A stretch of 64,000 bases of DNA from assembly GCA_047967505.1 (NCBI GenBank), contig CM106538.1; one strand, given 5' to 3'. Source of the stretch: Dipteris shenzhenensis. Taxonomy: Eukaryota; Polypodiophyta; Polypodiopsida; Gleicheniales. Positions 8,903-17,942 of the stretch are shown piece after piece. The notes beneath the pieces are model-generated. The model was not told the DNA's origin, searched no databases, and saw only the letters and a program-made list of their open reading frames with translations. Position numbers and translations under genes: made by a program. Positions within the stretch are counted from its first letter, which is position 1. Each line of letters starts with the position of its first letter.

Positions 8903-9231
8903 TATGTGCACGTATTCAGTGGGGACGCCCATTGTGACTAGAATTAGTCCACAGTGTGTTATTTGCATGCAAAGCGGTAACAATTAATGGATGCCTTGGT
9001 GGTGCGCTTTAATTAATTGTTGCAGGTACTAGGAAGAGTTATTTTCCTAAGCGCTACAGGAGCCTAACAAGCACCTAAGAGGCCGTTCGCGTGACCAAGT
9101 GCTTCAAAGACTCCAAAGTTGCCCTTAGTGGCATATAATAGAACTTGGTCTAGATATTAGACGAGTGGCATGTTGCCGATTTGAAATGAGCTTGAAGCTC
9201 TTGTAACATTGATTCACGTTTTGGTATTTGT
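8903..9231 (+). repeat. Gypsy-1 partial LTR
   Basis: Matches the second half of the Gypsy-2 LTR (about 17435-17762), with shared blocks such as ggggacgcccaccgtgac-like, tagtccacagtgtgttattt and gtggtgcgctttaattaatt. The first part (the TTGAC-rich half) and the LTR end are missing. Confidence 0.85.
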
Positions 9232-9595
9232 TTAGTCTAGGAAGAGCAAGTCTTCCGGAGAGACCAAGGAATTCAAAGATGGAGGTAAATCTGTCAAGTT
9301 TATGACCTATAATGGACAATATGGTCATACAGACAAAGCATTGCAGTTCATCAGGCAGTTTGATGCTGCATTCGGTACGAAAAAGTTTTTAGATCCTCCA
9401 AGTTGAGAATGGTCAGTTTGCACTTGACAACGACAGCTAGTGCATGGTGGAGTGCACAGACCACAGATGGGTCAGCCCCAAAGAGGTGGAAGGGCTTCAA
9501 GAAAGCCTTCTATCAGCAGTTCATGCCTAAACAGTTTAGAGATCATGTTCTTCAAGATTGGGACAGTTTGCATATGGATGCAAGAGATATAGTGG

Positions 9596-10283
9596 TGTTA
9601 GAAACTCACTGTGCCCACCTGTGAGCCCCCAATTTAAGGGGACAAGGGGCAGTGAGAGGTAGGAGGGCTGGGGACAGAGAGAGACTCAGGCCGGCATCAT
9701 AGGTAACCAGCACACGGGCTGGTTGCAGTCTGCAACAGCAGGAATAAAGGGGCTCTAGGCCTCACACAGAGGCACCAGGAGCACCATTGACCGGCCGCCC
9801 AAGGCGCCCTTAAATAAGGGCATGTGGCTGGCCAAGTCGGCCCAACCAGGGCCAACCCTAGTCGGTTTTCTAGGGCCCATGTGGTCGGCCACCAAACAGG
9901 GTACCAACCCTGCTGGTCCATCAACTCAAGGGGCCTGGGCAGTGCCTATAAAAGGCCTACTCCTCCATTCATTCCAGCATCCAGTGCAAGACTGAAAGCC
10001 CCTCTCCAAGGCTGTGTTCAGCACTCAGATCTGGAGCAGTGGGTGAGAGAGAGAGTCCATCAATATTCTCCAGCACTTTGCTGTGTTTTGTACTGCTCCC
10101 TTGGAGCTATTTTTCTGCCCACCATTTGGTGGATGAATATACTCTCTTTCTCTCTCCGTCCATATTTATTTCTGAGAGAGTGTTTGTTGCATCTGTGATC
10201 ATCTATCTGAGTTGAGTGTGTGTAAGAGTTGGAGAGATCTTAGGTGGAGGTTTGAGTGATTCATTCCCTCTTGATTTCTAACA
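9596..10283 (+). repeat. Copia-2 5' LTR
   Basis: 688-bp repeat starting TGTTAGAAACTCACTG and ending TTGATTTCTAACA. It is a few percent different from the 3' LTR, which has an extra short block with 'ccaccgaccaggg'. It contains a TATA box near 9947 and ct-rich stretches downstream. LTR divergence says it is older than Copia-1. Confidence 0.93.
9947..9955 (+). promoter_or_regulatory. TATA box in Copia-2 5' LTR
   Basis: TATAAAAGG, identical at 14717-14725 in the 3' LTR. It would place the start of the RNA, and thus the U3/R border, some 25-35 bases downstream. Confidence 0.65.
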
Positions 10284-10296
10284 TGGTATCAGAGCC
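10284..10296 (+). other. Copia-2 primer binding site
   Basis: TGGTATCAGAGCC directly follows the LTR; initiator tRNA-Met type. Confidence 0.9.
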
Positions 10297-10429
10297 ATAG
10301 GCTCTCAACTCTTCTTCATCAAAGCACTCTTTGAACGAAGGAGTCCCTTGGCAGAAAGGTGATTCTGTGTTCAGCTCAGGCTAGCACGGGAGGTCAGTAC
10401 ATCTTTTTTGCTTCAGTTTTTTCACCGAA

Positions 10430-11137
10430 ATGGATCAGCGTTCAGAAGCCTCTACACCCACTGCTCGTCCTTCATCCTCCTCTAGTCATCTTCCTTCTTC
10501 ATTTATTCCCAATTTTCGTGAAGCTGGAAAGCTCGATGGGACGAACTATCCAAGCTGGAAAGTCAAGATCCGAAGCCATCTGTTGGCATCGAAGCTGTGG
10601 AAGATAGTGATTGGGACCGAGGAGAAGCCGGAGGACATTGTGGACAAAAGAGGTGAAGTTCTATTTGAAGCAGATGCGGATGAACTCAGTGCATGGGAGG
10701 AGAGGGATGCTCAAGCCTTAGCAATGCTAATTGACACGACAGCAGATGCTGTGATTCCTCATATCCAATTGGCAAAGACGTCTTCAGAGGCGTGGGCCAT
10801 ACTGAAGCTGTATGAAACCGATAATACAGCCCGTATCATTACTCTTCTGCATCAGCTTTATAACCTTGATATGAATGAGGGTGATAGTGTGCATGACCAT
10901 CTGACAAAGGTGAAAGTCGTGCGGGACCAGCTCGCAACAGTTGGTCAGAAGGTGAACTCGAGTCAATTGGTGTTGCTCACACTCCACAAGTTGCCACGGA
11001 GTTTCAAAAGTTTTGTGACTACGGTCACTGCGGGTGTCAACGGACTAAGCCAATCACCTTTGAGGAGCTTGGCCCACTCCTGCTTCAAGAGGAGCCTTGA
11101 GAGAAACTCTTTACGCAAACCGACGAGAAGGCATTAG
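10430..11137 (+). pseudogene. Copia-2 gag
   Basis: ATG at 10430 (MDQRSEAS). The frame contains 'KLDGTNYPSWKVKIRSHL', the copia gag N-terminal block, then 'ARIITLLHQLYNLDMNEGDS' and 'HDHLTKVKVVRDQL', the gag_pre-integrs/UBN2 region. Near 11037 the frame shifts: the expected 'PITFEELGPLLLQEE' is in the next frame and then meets a TGA at about 11098-11100. The product is the particle protein. The leader between PBS and this ATG is only about 130 bases, far shorter than in Copia-1. Copia-5 gag (57386 leftwards) is the nearest relative in the window. Confidence 0.88.
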
Positions 11138-11627
11138 TGGCCAAAGACAAGCCTGGAAAAGGCAAGCCAAAGGAGTTCAAGAAGTCAGAGGACGCTGACC
11201 GAAAGAAGAAAATGAAGTGCTTTTACTGTGAAAAGCTTGGGCACTCCGCCAAAGAATGCCGAAAGAAGAAGGCAGATCAAAAGCGAAAGAGAGAAGCCAG
11301 GAACAAAGAAGAGCCTAAGAATGATTCTGCCAATGTGACGCCTGGACAGTTTTTTTTAATCAGTGAACATTGTTCAACGTATGCAATCAGTGAAGGAAAA
11401 GAGGGTTGGTATGTTGACAGTGGTGCTTCAAAGCACATGTATAACAAAAAGACTTGGTTCAAAACCATGGAAAGTACACACCCGGATTCCAAAGTTTCTG
11501 TCCGGGATAGCCGAACGTGTCCTGTGAAGGGCATCGGTAGCATTTCTTTCATTACAACCGCGGGTGAGGAGAAGGATATCTCTGGAGTCAAGGAGTTGAA
11601 GAGAACGGACTGTACTGCCTCAGTGCA
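11137..11627 (+). pseudogene. Copia-2 gag zinc knuckle and protease
   Basis: Continues gag in another frame. A Lys-rich stretch leads to the zinc knuckle CFYCEKLGHSAKEC (CX2CX4HX4C) and then the protease with 'WYVDSGASKHM', an intact DSGA motif. The protease stops early: after 'GEEKDISGVKEL' the sequence jumps to 'CLSAMLVHEHNGKSKLWH' in another frame. The usual linker, about 50 residues with the LLSV-type strand, is missing, so there is an internal deletion near 11600. Confidence 0.85.
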
Positions 11628-12365
11628 ATGTTGGTTCATGAACACAACGGAAAGTCCAAACTTTGGCATGAGCGCTTCGGTCACGTCAGCTATGGAACCT
11701 TGGCTGAAATGTCAAAGTCGAAGATGGTGGATGAACTTCCACCAATTACAAGCAAGGATGGTGTCTGTAGGGCTTGTCTAGAAGGCAAGCAGCACAGGGA
11801 CAAGTTCCCACAAGAGGCCTCGTTTCGGGCCAGCAAACCACTTGAGTTGGTTCATGCCAACATTTGTGGCGCAATGTCTACAGCATCGTGGACAGGATCC
11901 AGGTACTCACTTCTCTTTGTGGATGATTTCAGTAGAACCTGGATGTATTGCTTGGCCAAAAAGTCACAAGCTTTCGAGAAGTTCAAGGACTGGAAGGCCA
12001 CAGTTGAAAAGGAGACAAGGGAGGATGTCAAGACGTTCCGTACAGACAGGGGGGGAGAATTCACCTCAAATGAGTTCAACACATTTTGTTGCAAGCATGG
12101 GATCAAGCGACAACTCACCACAGCACATACTTCTCAACAAAACGGGATAGCCGAGAGGAAGCATAGAACCACCACAGAGACAGGGCTTGCTATGCTCCGA
12201 GGTAGGAACCTTTCTAAAGCCTATTGGAGTGAAGCTATCAATACAGCCATACACATTCTCAACAGGACCAAGTTGAAGGCCGTCAAGGACAAGACTCCAT
12301 ATGAGGCATTTTATGGTAAGAAGCCCTCTATCACTCATCTTCGCATTTTTGGTTCTAACGCATAG
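11628..12365 (+). pseudogene. Copia-2 integrase
   Basis: The HHCC finger starts 'KLWHERFGHVSYGTL' and ends 'CRACLEGKQH'. The core has 'ELVHANICG', where copia elements have HAD or HTD: the first catalytic Asp is Asn (codon 11859-11861). The second Asp ('FRTDRGGEF') and the Glu ('NGIAERKHR') are present. The frame stops at 12363-12365 (tag) in 'FGSNA'; homology continues in frame with 'VHVHKEDRTKLDSRSRKC'. Integrase joins element cDNA to target DNA, and the Asp-to-Asn change should abolish that. Confidence 0.9.
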
Positions 12366-13417
12366 GTGCATGTGCACAAGGAAGACAGGACCAAGCTTGA
12401 TTCCCGGAGCAGAAAATGTATCTTTGTTGGGTATAGCGAAGAATCCAAGGCCTATCGACTCTTCGATCCAGTAAAGAAGCAGATCCTTATCAGTCGGGAT
12501 GTTGTCTTCGAGGAAAAGGAACCTAAACCCTAGGAGGAGCCTCAGATTGAGGAGGAGGAGATTGTTCAACCCCCGAACCCACCCCGCCCCAGGTTGACCA
12601 TCCAAGAGGTGGCGAAATCGGAAGCTAATGTTCCACAAGGTACTGAGGAAGAGCAGGATGTTCCAAAAGCAATTCCAGTTCCTCCTCCCACTGAGAAGCA
12701 GAAGAGGTTACCCCAATGGTACCTACGGACATTGGAAGACTCTCGGGTCACCAAATACCTGAGAGTAGCAATTCCAGATTGCGACGGTCCCAACGTCTTC
12801 AGAAGACCCCATCCGTGAATTTTGCGTTGGTAGGAGGCGAAGGACCATCCAGAATGGCAGGCTGCCATGCAAGCAGAGATGGATGCTATCCTGAAGAACA
12901 ATACCTGGGACTTAGTGGCCACGCCCCCGCGACGGAAAGTCATCGGCACTAAGTGGGTATACAAACTTAAATACAAATCAGACGGCAGCTTGGACAAGTA
13001 TAAAGCAAGGCTAGTGGTCAAAGGTTTTGCTCAAACTGAAGGCATGGATTTTGATGAAACTTTTGCTCCCACAGCTTGCATGGTTACTATCCGGACAATG
13101 ATTGCCCTTGCTGCCCAATTCCAGTGCCTATTTTTCAAATGGACGTGAAGTCCGCATTCCTTAATGGAACCATGGAGGAGGAGGTATACGTAGAGCAGCC
13201 ACCGGGCTTTCAAGATCCAAGGTCCCCATTAAAGGTCTACAGGTTGAAGAAGGCGCTATACGGGCTGAAACAGGTCCCCAAAGCTTGGTACCAAAGCATT
13301 GATGTATTCTTTCAGAAGATAGGGCTAAGTCGGAGCCCTTCTGAGACAAACCTCTACTTGTTCATTGAGAAGGGGTTGCAATTGGTACTCATCCTCTATG
13401 TTAATATCTTATCTTGA
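12366..13417 (+). pseudogene. Copia-2 integrase end and reverse transcriptase
   Basis: Several frames together give the copia RT. These are a Pro/Glu-rich linker (12500-12800), 'MQAEMDAILKNNTWDLV' (12867), 'GTKWVYKLKYKSDGSLDKYK', '[17 protein letters not shown]', then after a shift '[17 protein letters not shown]' and '[17 protein letters not shown]'. The catalytic YVDD is destroyed at about 13394-13410: the sequence reads 'LYVNIL' followed by stops, best explained by a G-to-A change and loss of one base. RT is therefore inactive. Confidence 0.88.
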
Positions 13418-14337
13418 TAGGTGACCATGTCAAGAAGATTTCTCAGGTCAAGGAGCTACTCATGTCTAAGTTTGAGATGACTGACCTTGGGTTATTACAC
13501 TACTTCCTTGGGATAGAAGTAAAGCAGGCCAAAGACAGGATCTTCATTTCACAGGAGAAATATTACAGAGAACTTCTGAAGAGATTTCAGATAAAGGATT
13601 GCAGGACAATAGTAACTCCCATGGAGGTCGGGCTCAAGCTAAGTGTTCATGACACATCTCAGCCAATCGATACTCCTTTGTACCAACGATTGGTAGGAAG
13701 TTTGCTTTACCATACCAATACTCGACCTTATATTTGTTATGCAGTAAGGCTATTATGCAAGTTCTCTGCTTCTCCCAGGAAGAGTCATTGGGATGCAGGT
13801 TTATGGGTGCTAAGGTATCTAAAGGGTACTTGCACCTACGGGATCACCTATACCAAAGGCATCGAACTAGGCGGGTTCTGTGACAGTGATTGGGCGGGTG
13901 ATGCTGACACCAAGAGATCAACAACAGGGTATTGTTTTTTACTTGCATCTGGTGCCATCTCTTGGCTGAGTAAGAAGCAACCCACAGTGGCCCTTTCATC
14001 TACAAAGGCAGAGTACAGAGCCGCGTGTACAGCAACTTGTGAGACACTATGGTTGAGGTGGATTCTGGAGGACATGGACGTGTGTCGGGAGGATGCAACA
14101 GTGCTGATGTGCAACAATCAAAGTTGCATAGCCATTGCCAAGAATCCAGTGTACCATGCGCGGACCAAGCACAACGAAGTTCATTACCACTTTGTTCAAG
14201 AGCTCATCATCGACGACGTGATCGAGCTTATGTCCTGCCCGACCGCCGACAACTTATCCGACCTCTTCACGAAGACACTTCCTCGAGAACAGATGGAGCA
14301 CCTCATCAAACGAATGGGGATTGGCCCACAGTTGTGA
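13414..14337 (+). pseudogene. Copia-2 RT end and RNase H
   Basis: 307-codon open frame: RT thumb region ('MTDLGLLHYFLGIEV', 'YRELLKRFQIKDC'), the 'GSLLYHTNTRPYICYAV' block, then RNase H with 'GFCDSDWAGDADTKRSTTGY'. Two usual acidic residues are changed: 'SSTKAEY' where STEAEY is usual (codon 14005-14007) and 'CNNQSC' where CDNQS is usual (codon 14113-14115). It ends at 14337, then tgaggggggggg (polypurine tract) before the 3' LTR. Confidence 0.9.
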
Positions 14338-14338
14338 C

Positions 14339-14352
14339 ATTGAGGGGGGGGG
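14339..14352 (+). other. Copia-2 polypurine tract
   Basis: ttgagggggggggg-type run ending at 14352, directly before TGTTAGAAA of the 3' LTR. Copia-5 has the same arrangement (attgaggggggg). Confidence 0.85.
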
Positions 14353-15052
14353 TGTTAGAAACTCACTGTGCCCACCTGTGAGCCCCCGATTTGAGGGGAC
14401 AAGGGGCAGTGAGAGGTAGGAGGGCTGGGGAGAGAAAGAGACTCAAGCCGGCATCATAGGCAACCAGCACACGGGCTGGTTGCAGTCTGCAACAGCAGGA
14501 ATAAAGGGGCTCTAGGCCTCACACAAAGGCACCAGGAGCAGCATTGACTGGCTGCCCAGGGCGCCCTTAAATAAGGGCCTATGGCTGGCCAAGTCGGCCC
14601 AACCAGGGCCACCGACCAGGGCCAACCCTGGTCGGTTTTCTAGGGCCCATGTGGTCGGCCACCAGACAGGGTACCGACCCTGCTGGTCGGTCAACTCAAG
14701 GGGCCTGGGCAGTGCCTATAAAAGGCCTACTCCTCCATTCATTCCAGCGTCTAGTGCAACACTGAAAGCCCCTCTTCAAGGCTGTGTTCAGCACTCAGAT
14801 CTGGAGCAGTTGGTGAGAGAGAGAGTCCATCAATATTCTCCAGCACTTTTTGTGTTTTGTACTCCTCCCTTGGAGCTATTTTTCTGCCCACCATCTGGTG
14901 GATGAATATACTCTCTTTCTCTCTCCGTCCATATTTATTTCTGAGAGAGTGTTTGTTGCATCTGTGATCATCTATGTGAGTTGAGTGTGTGTAAGAGTTG
15001 GAGAGATCTTGGGTGGAGGTTTGAGTGATTCATTCCCTCTTGATTTCTAACT
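14353..15052 (+). repeat. Copia-2 3' LTR
   Basis: 700-bp copy of 9596-10283. TATA box at 14717. The last base is T instead of A (TTTCTAACT), followed by agtgg, the target duplication. The alternative is a 6-bp duplication tagtgg with loss of the final A. Confidence 0.93.
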
Positions 15053-15542
15053 AGTGGATGTGTACAACCAAAAGTTTTGGGATGCTTATTTGCACGTTGC
15101 ACCTTTCAAAAAGATCTCCAAAAGAACCCAAATGAGAAAGTACAGCGCAGGTCTCAGTCCAAAAATTCAGGCAGTGGTGAATGCTTGGGGGGCAAAGAAC
15201 ATCTAGGACATTATGCATTCAGCTTCAGCAGCTAGTCTCGTGCCGTTACAAGATCCATCCACAGTGCTATCCTTGCATGCAAGAGGTGTTGAAAGGAAGA
15301 AAGCTGATTTTTCAAAATCAGAAAAGAAAGAGTATCTCAAGGTTGAAAAGAAAAGGTTTCAGCCTCAGAAGCCAAGGGGTACTCAGCTGACAAAGTCATA
15401 TAAAGGCAAATCCCCATTCACTCCTAAACAGATAGCTGAATTTCGTAGAGATGGGAAATGCTTTAGATGTGGGGAAGAGGGGCATATGGCTGTCCAATGC
15501 CCTGAGAAGCCTTCGGGTTCTAAGGAGCAGAAAAAGCCATAA

Positions 15543-15932
15543 GTACCACCAAGGCCAATGGTGGGAGCTGTCCCATATGTTTCGGGTTGTACCTCAGACC
15601 CAAAGGAGAAAGAACTTTTGTTATCATGGGGAAAGATAAGAGATCAGCAAGCATTAATCCTATTTGATCCACGGTCTGCAGACAATTTCATATCTGAAGA
15701 TTTAGCCCTGAGATTAGGGATAAAAACTGAAGAGCTAGGCAGAGCTCTTGATGCTGATCAAATGTTCCAAGGAAATCCAGTGCAAGTTACTCCTTTGATT
15801 GGAAAGCTTCGTGTCCATGTGCAGAGCTATGTAGATCAGGAGGACTTAATTTCTCCTCTCAAGCAGTATGATGTTGTACTTGGTACACCGTGGTTCCATC
15901 GAAAGTAAGTAACGATAGAGTACCCTGAGAGG
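15543..15932 (+). pseudogene. Gypsy-1 protease region
   Basis: After a stop at 15541-15543 the frame reads 'MVGAVPYVSGCTSDPKEKE', then 'ALILFDPRSADNFISEDLA', the gypsy retropepsin. The active-site loop is DPRSA here and DPGST in Gypsy-2, so the glycine after the catalytic Asp-Pro is changed to Arg. It continues 'QYDVVLGTPWFHRK' and meets a taa at about 15906. The protease cuts the gag-pol polyprotein. Function is probably lost. Confidence 0.85.
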
Positions 15933-16962
15933 GTGCTGAGTTTTATCCATAGGGGAAAAAACCAGCGTTTAGTTGCCAATAATAAAGGGGAAACTATCCC
16001 CATTGTATCTGATGTTACATGTGGTAAAGCAATAAAGTCTGCAATTTCCGCGTACATGGTTTTTGTGAAAAAAAAAGAGAATGATATGCATGCTGAAATG
16101 AATGATGCAAACAAAGATAAATTTCAGTTTCTTGTAAACTTTAAAGATTGCTTTTCCGATGCTTTGCCAAGGGAGTTACCCCGAGAGAGACCAGAAGATC
16201 ATCAAATAAGAGTTAATGCCTAGTAGTGAGCCACCAAATAGACCACCTTATAGAGTCAGTGCGACTCGGAGAGAGAAGATTATGGCTCAGGTGCAGGACT
16301 TGCTGTTCAAAGGTTGATTCAGCCCAGTTCATCTCCTTTGTGCTCACCAGTACTTTTAGTACAGAAGAAAGATGGTTCTTTTCGAGTGTGCATTGATTAT
16401 CGTGCATTGAATAAGATGACCATCAAAAATAGATTTTCGATACCACGCATAGATGATGTGCTTGACCAGCTCAGAGGAGCAACAGTTTTCAGCAGGATAG
16501 ACTTCAAGAGTGGCTATCATCAAGTTAGAATACAACCACAAGATGTGCATAAGACAGCTATTCGCACTACATTCGGGTTGTATGAATACTTAGTGATGCC
16601 TTTTGGGTTGACAAATGCTCCAGCTACATTCAATAGAATGATGGATCCCATCTTCCGAAAGTACAGGCACTTCATGGGTACGTTCTTTGATGATATCCTA
16701 GTCTTTTCAAAGACAGAAGAAGAGCACAGGAAACATCTTGCTTTGGTATTTCAAGAACTTCGAAATCATCAGCTTTTTGCCAATAGCAAGAAAAGTGAAT
16801 TCTTTTTGGAAGAGATCCATTATCTGGGGCATATAATATCCAAGAATGGGATACAGATGGATCCTACAAAGATCCGAGCCATCCAAGAATGGCCTGAGCT
16901 GAAAACTGTGCATGAAGTCCGTAGTTTTTTGGGACTCTACTCCTATTACAGGAGATTCATCA
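15933..16962 (+). pseudogene. Gypsy-1 reverse transcriptase, truncated
   Basis: The connection region (15933-16223) is followed by a frame change. The main RT frame (from about 16314) has '[20 protein letters not shown]', '[15 protein letters not shown]', '[15 protein letters not shown]', '[15 protein letters not shown]', the catalytic '[10 protein letters not shown]' and 'YLGHIISKNGIQMDP'. This is a well-preserved Ty3/gypsy RT with both Asp residues. It stops in 'SYYRRFI' at 16962, where Gypsy-2 continues with 'RHFADIAAPLHDL'. The next base starts the Gypsy-2 LTR. Confidence 0.93.
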
Positions 16963-16997
16963 TGTCACCACAATGTAAATATCCTAAGTCAAAGTAC

Positions 16998-17395
16998 AGT
17001 TGGCCATTTATCTGATCATAATTAAAGAGTTTCCATTTGTGTTAATTATGATCAAAAAGTTCTTTTAATGGTCAAAGAATAGACTACGGTCAAAGATACT
17101 TGACTCTGGTCAAGTAAACATGACTTCGGCTAGGGAGACTTGGTTTATTACCAAGAGGGTTAACTGCGGTTAACCAGAGAACCACAGAGCTGACTATGGT
17201 CAGAGAGTGTTGACTTCAGTCAACAAGACTTGGCATGCGCCAAGAGGGTTAACTACGGTTAACCAAGATGTGCTAACTTCCGTTGGAGAGATGTGCCAAC
17301 TTCGGTTGGAGAGACTTGACTATAATTAAGGCGCCTCAACCCTTGGTCAAAGCCCCTTAATTATGATCAAGAGCGTTGACTTCGGTCAACCAAAG
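16998..17395 (+). promoter_or_regulatory. W-box-like array in the Gypsy-2 LTR
   Basis: About eleven TTGAC or GTCAA cores fall in roughly 400 bases, several as 'TTGACTTCGGTCAA'-like inverted pairs, mixed with GGTTAACC and CCAACTTCGGTTGG. TTGAC(C/T) is the core bound by WRKY factors, and stress-responsive plant LTRs often carry such sites in U3. The position at the start of the LTR fits U3. Binding is inferred only from the motif. Confidence 0.55.
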
Positions 17396-17801
17396 AATAA
17401 ATATATATTTTTTATATTTGTTATGTGTGCACATGTGTTCAATGGGGACGCCCACCGTGACTAGAATTAGTCCACAGTGTGTTATTTGCATGCAAAGCGC
17501 TAACAATTAATGGATACCATGGTGGTGCGCTTTAATTAATTGTTGCAAGTACTAGAAAGAGTTATTTTCCTAAGCGCTACAAGAGCCTAACAAGAGTCTA
17601 GGAGGCGGTTCGTGTGACCGAGTGCTTCGAAGACTCCAGAGTTGCCCTTAGTGGCATGTAAGTAGGAAAGTAAGGTAGAAATTGACAAGTGGCTTGTTGC
17701 CAAGAAGGGGAGCCTTAGAGCTCATGTAATGATTCATTCACATTTGGATTTATGTATGAACAGCTTTCACGCTGAACTATGTATCCTTTCTTCTCTCAAG
17801 T

Positions 17802-17807
17802 AATAAA
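17802..17807 (+). terminator. Probable poly(A) signal in Gypsy-2 LTR
   Basis: AATAAA in 'caagtaataaaatcatg', about 125 bases before the LTR end, after a stretch conserved in Gypsy-1. Likely marks the end of R. Confidence 0.4.
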
Positions 17808-17930
17808 ATCATGCGGGAAGGTCCAACCTGACTGTTGTCCTGGGCCCGTGTCTCTGTTGAGAGAGGGAGAGAGAGAGAGAGAGAGAGAGAATGAGTGCGT
17901 CTCTGCTGTCTTTTAAGAGGAGGATTACAT

Positions 17931-17942
17931 TGGTATCAGAGC
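17931..17942 (+). other. Gypsy-2 primer binding site
   Basis: TGGTATCAGAGC one base after the LTR; initiator tRNA-Met type, common in plant chromovirus-like gypsy elements. Confidence 0.88.

Larger units (their letters stand above)
9596..15052 (+). mobile_element. Copia-2: full-length Ty1/copia element nested in Gypsy-1
   Basis: 5457 bp with LTRs at 9596-10283 (688 bp) and 14353-15052 (700 bp). The ends are inverted: TGTTAGAAA and TTTCTAACA, except that the last base of the 3' LTR is T (15052). The target duplication agtgg is at 9591-9595 and 15053-15057; the uninterrupted Gypsy-2 gag has acagtgg at this site, confirming the insertion. The PBS follows the 5' LTR directly, and a run of nine G precedes the 3' LTR. 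Pol is collinear with copia but broken by stops and frameshifts, with deletion of the protease/integrase linker and loss of catalytic residues. Its lineage is close to Copia-5 (similar gag, LTR length and G-rich tract). Confidence 0.95.
9232..15542 (+). pseudogene. Gypsy-1 gag, interrupted by Copia-2
   Basis: The left piece (9232-9595) encodes 'KSVKFMTYNGQYGH', then a frame break near 9380, then 'SAWWSAQTTDGSAPKRW' and 'FMPKQFRDHVLQDWD'. The right piece (15053-15542) resumes with 'NQKFWDAYLHVAPFKKISK' (first residue changed), has a stop at 15204-15206 and reaches the zinc knuckle CFRCGEEGHMAVQC (CX2CX4HX4C, intact). The central block matches the Ty3/gypsy gag family (retrotrans_gag). The 5457-bp insertion between the pieces is Copia-2. 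Gypsy-2 at 19317-20563 is the uninterrupted reference. Confidence 0.9.
8903..16962 (+). mobile_element. Gypsy-1: truncated Ty3/gypsy element split by Copia-2
   Basis: Fragments collinear with Gypsy-2: part of the LTR (8903-9231), gag (9232-9595 and 15053-15542), protease (15543-15908) and RT (15909-16962). The LTR piece joins gag directly, so the LTR end, PBS, leader and gag start were deleted. Copia-2 sits inside gag. The RT ends abruptly at 16962 in 'YYRRFI', where the Gypsy-2 LTR begins; RNase H, integrase and 3' LTR are not found downstream. Gag and protease resemble Gypsy-2 closely, so the two are copies of one family. The element is dead. Confidence 0.9.
16963..17929 (+). repeat. Gypsy-2 5' LTR
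   Basis: Starts TGTCACCACAATG and ends GGATTACA (967 bp), followed by one base and the PBS. The first 440 bases are rich in TTGAC/GTCAA and GGTTAACC motifs. The middle is AT-rich (17395-17425). A probable poly(A) signal AATAAA lies at 17802-17807 and a GA microsatellite at about 17865-17890. Copies: 838-1207 (inverted, first half) and 8903-9231 (second half). Confidence 0.9.

Noticed and set aside
17931-17942. tRNA-Met gene suggested by TGGTATCAGAGC
   Set aside because: Only the primer-complementary 12-18 bases are present at each site; no cloverleaf. These are PBS sequences.
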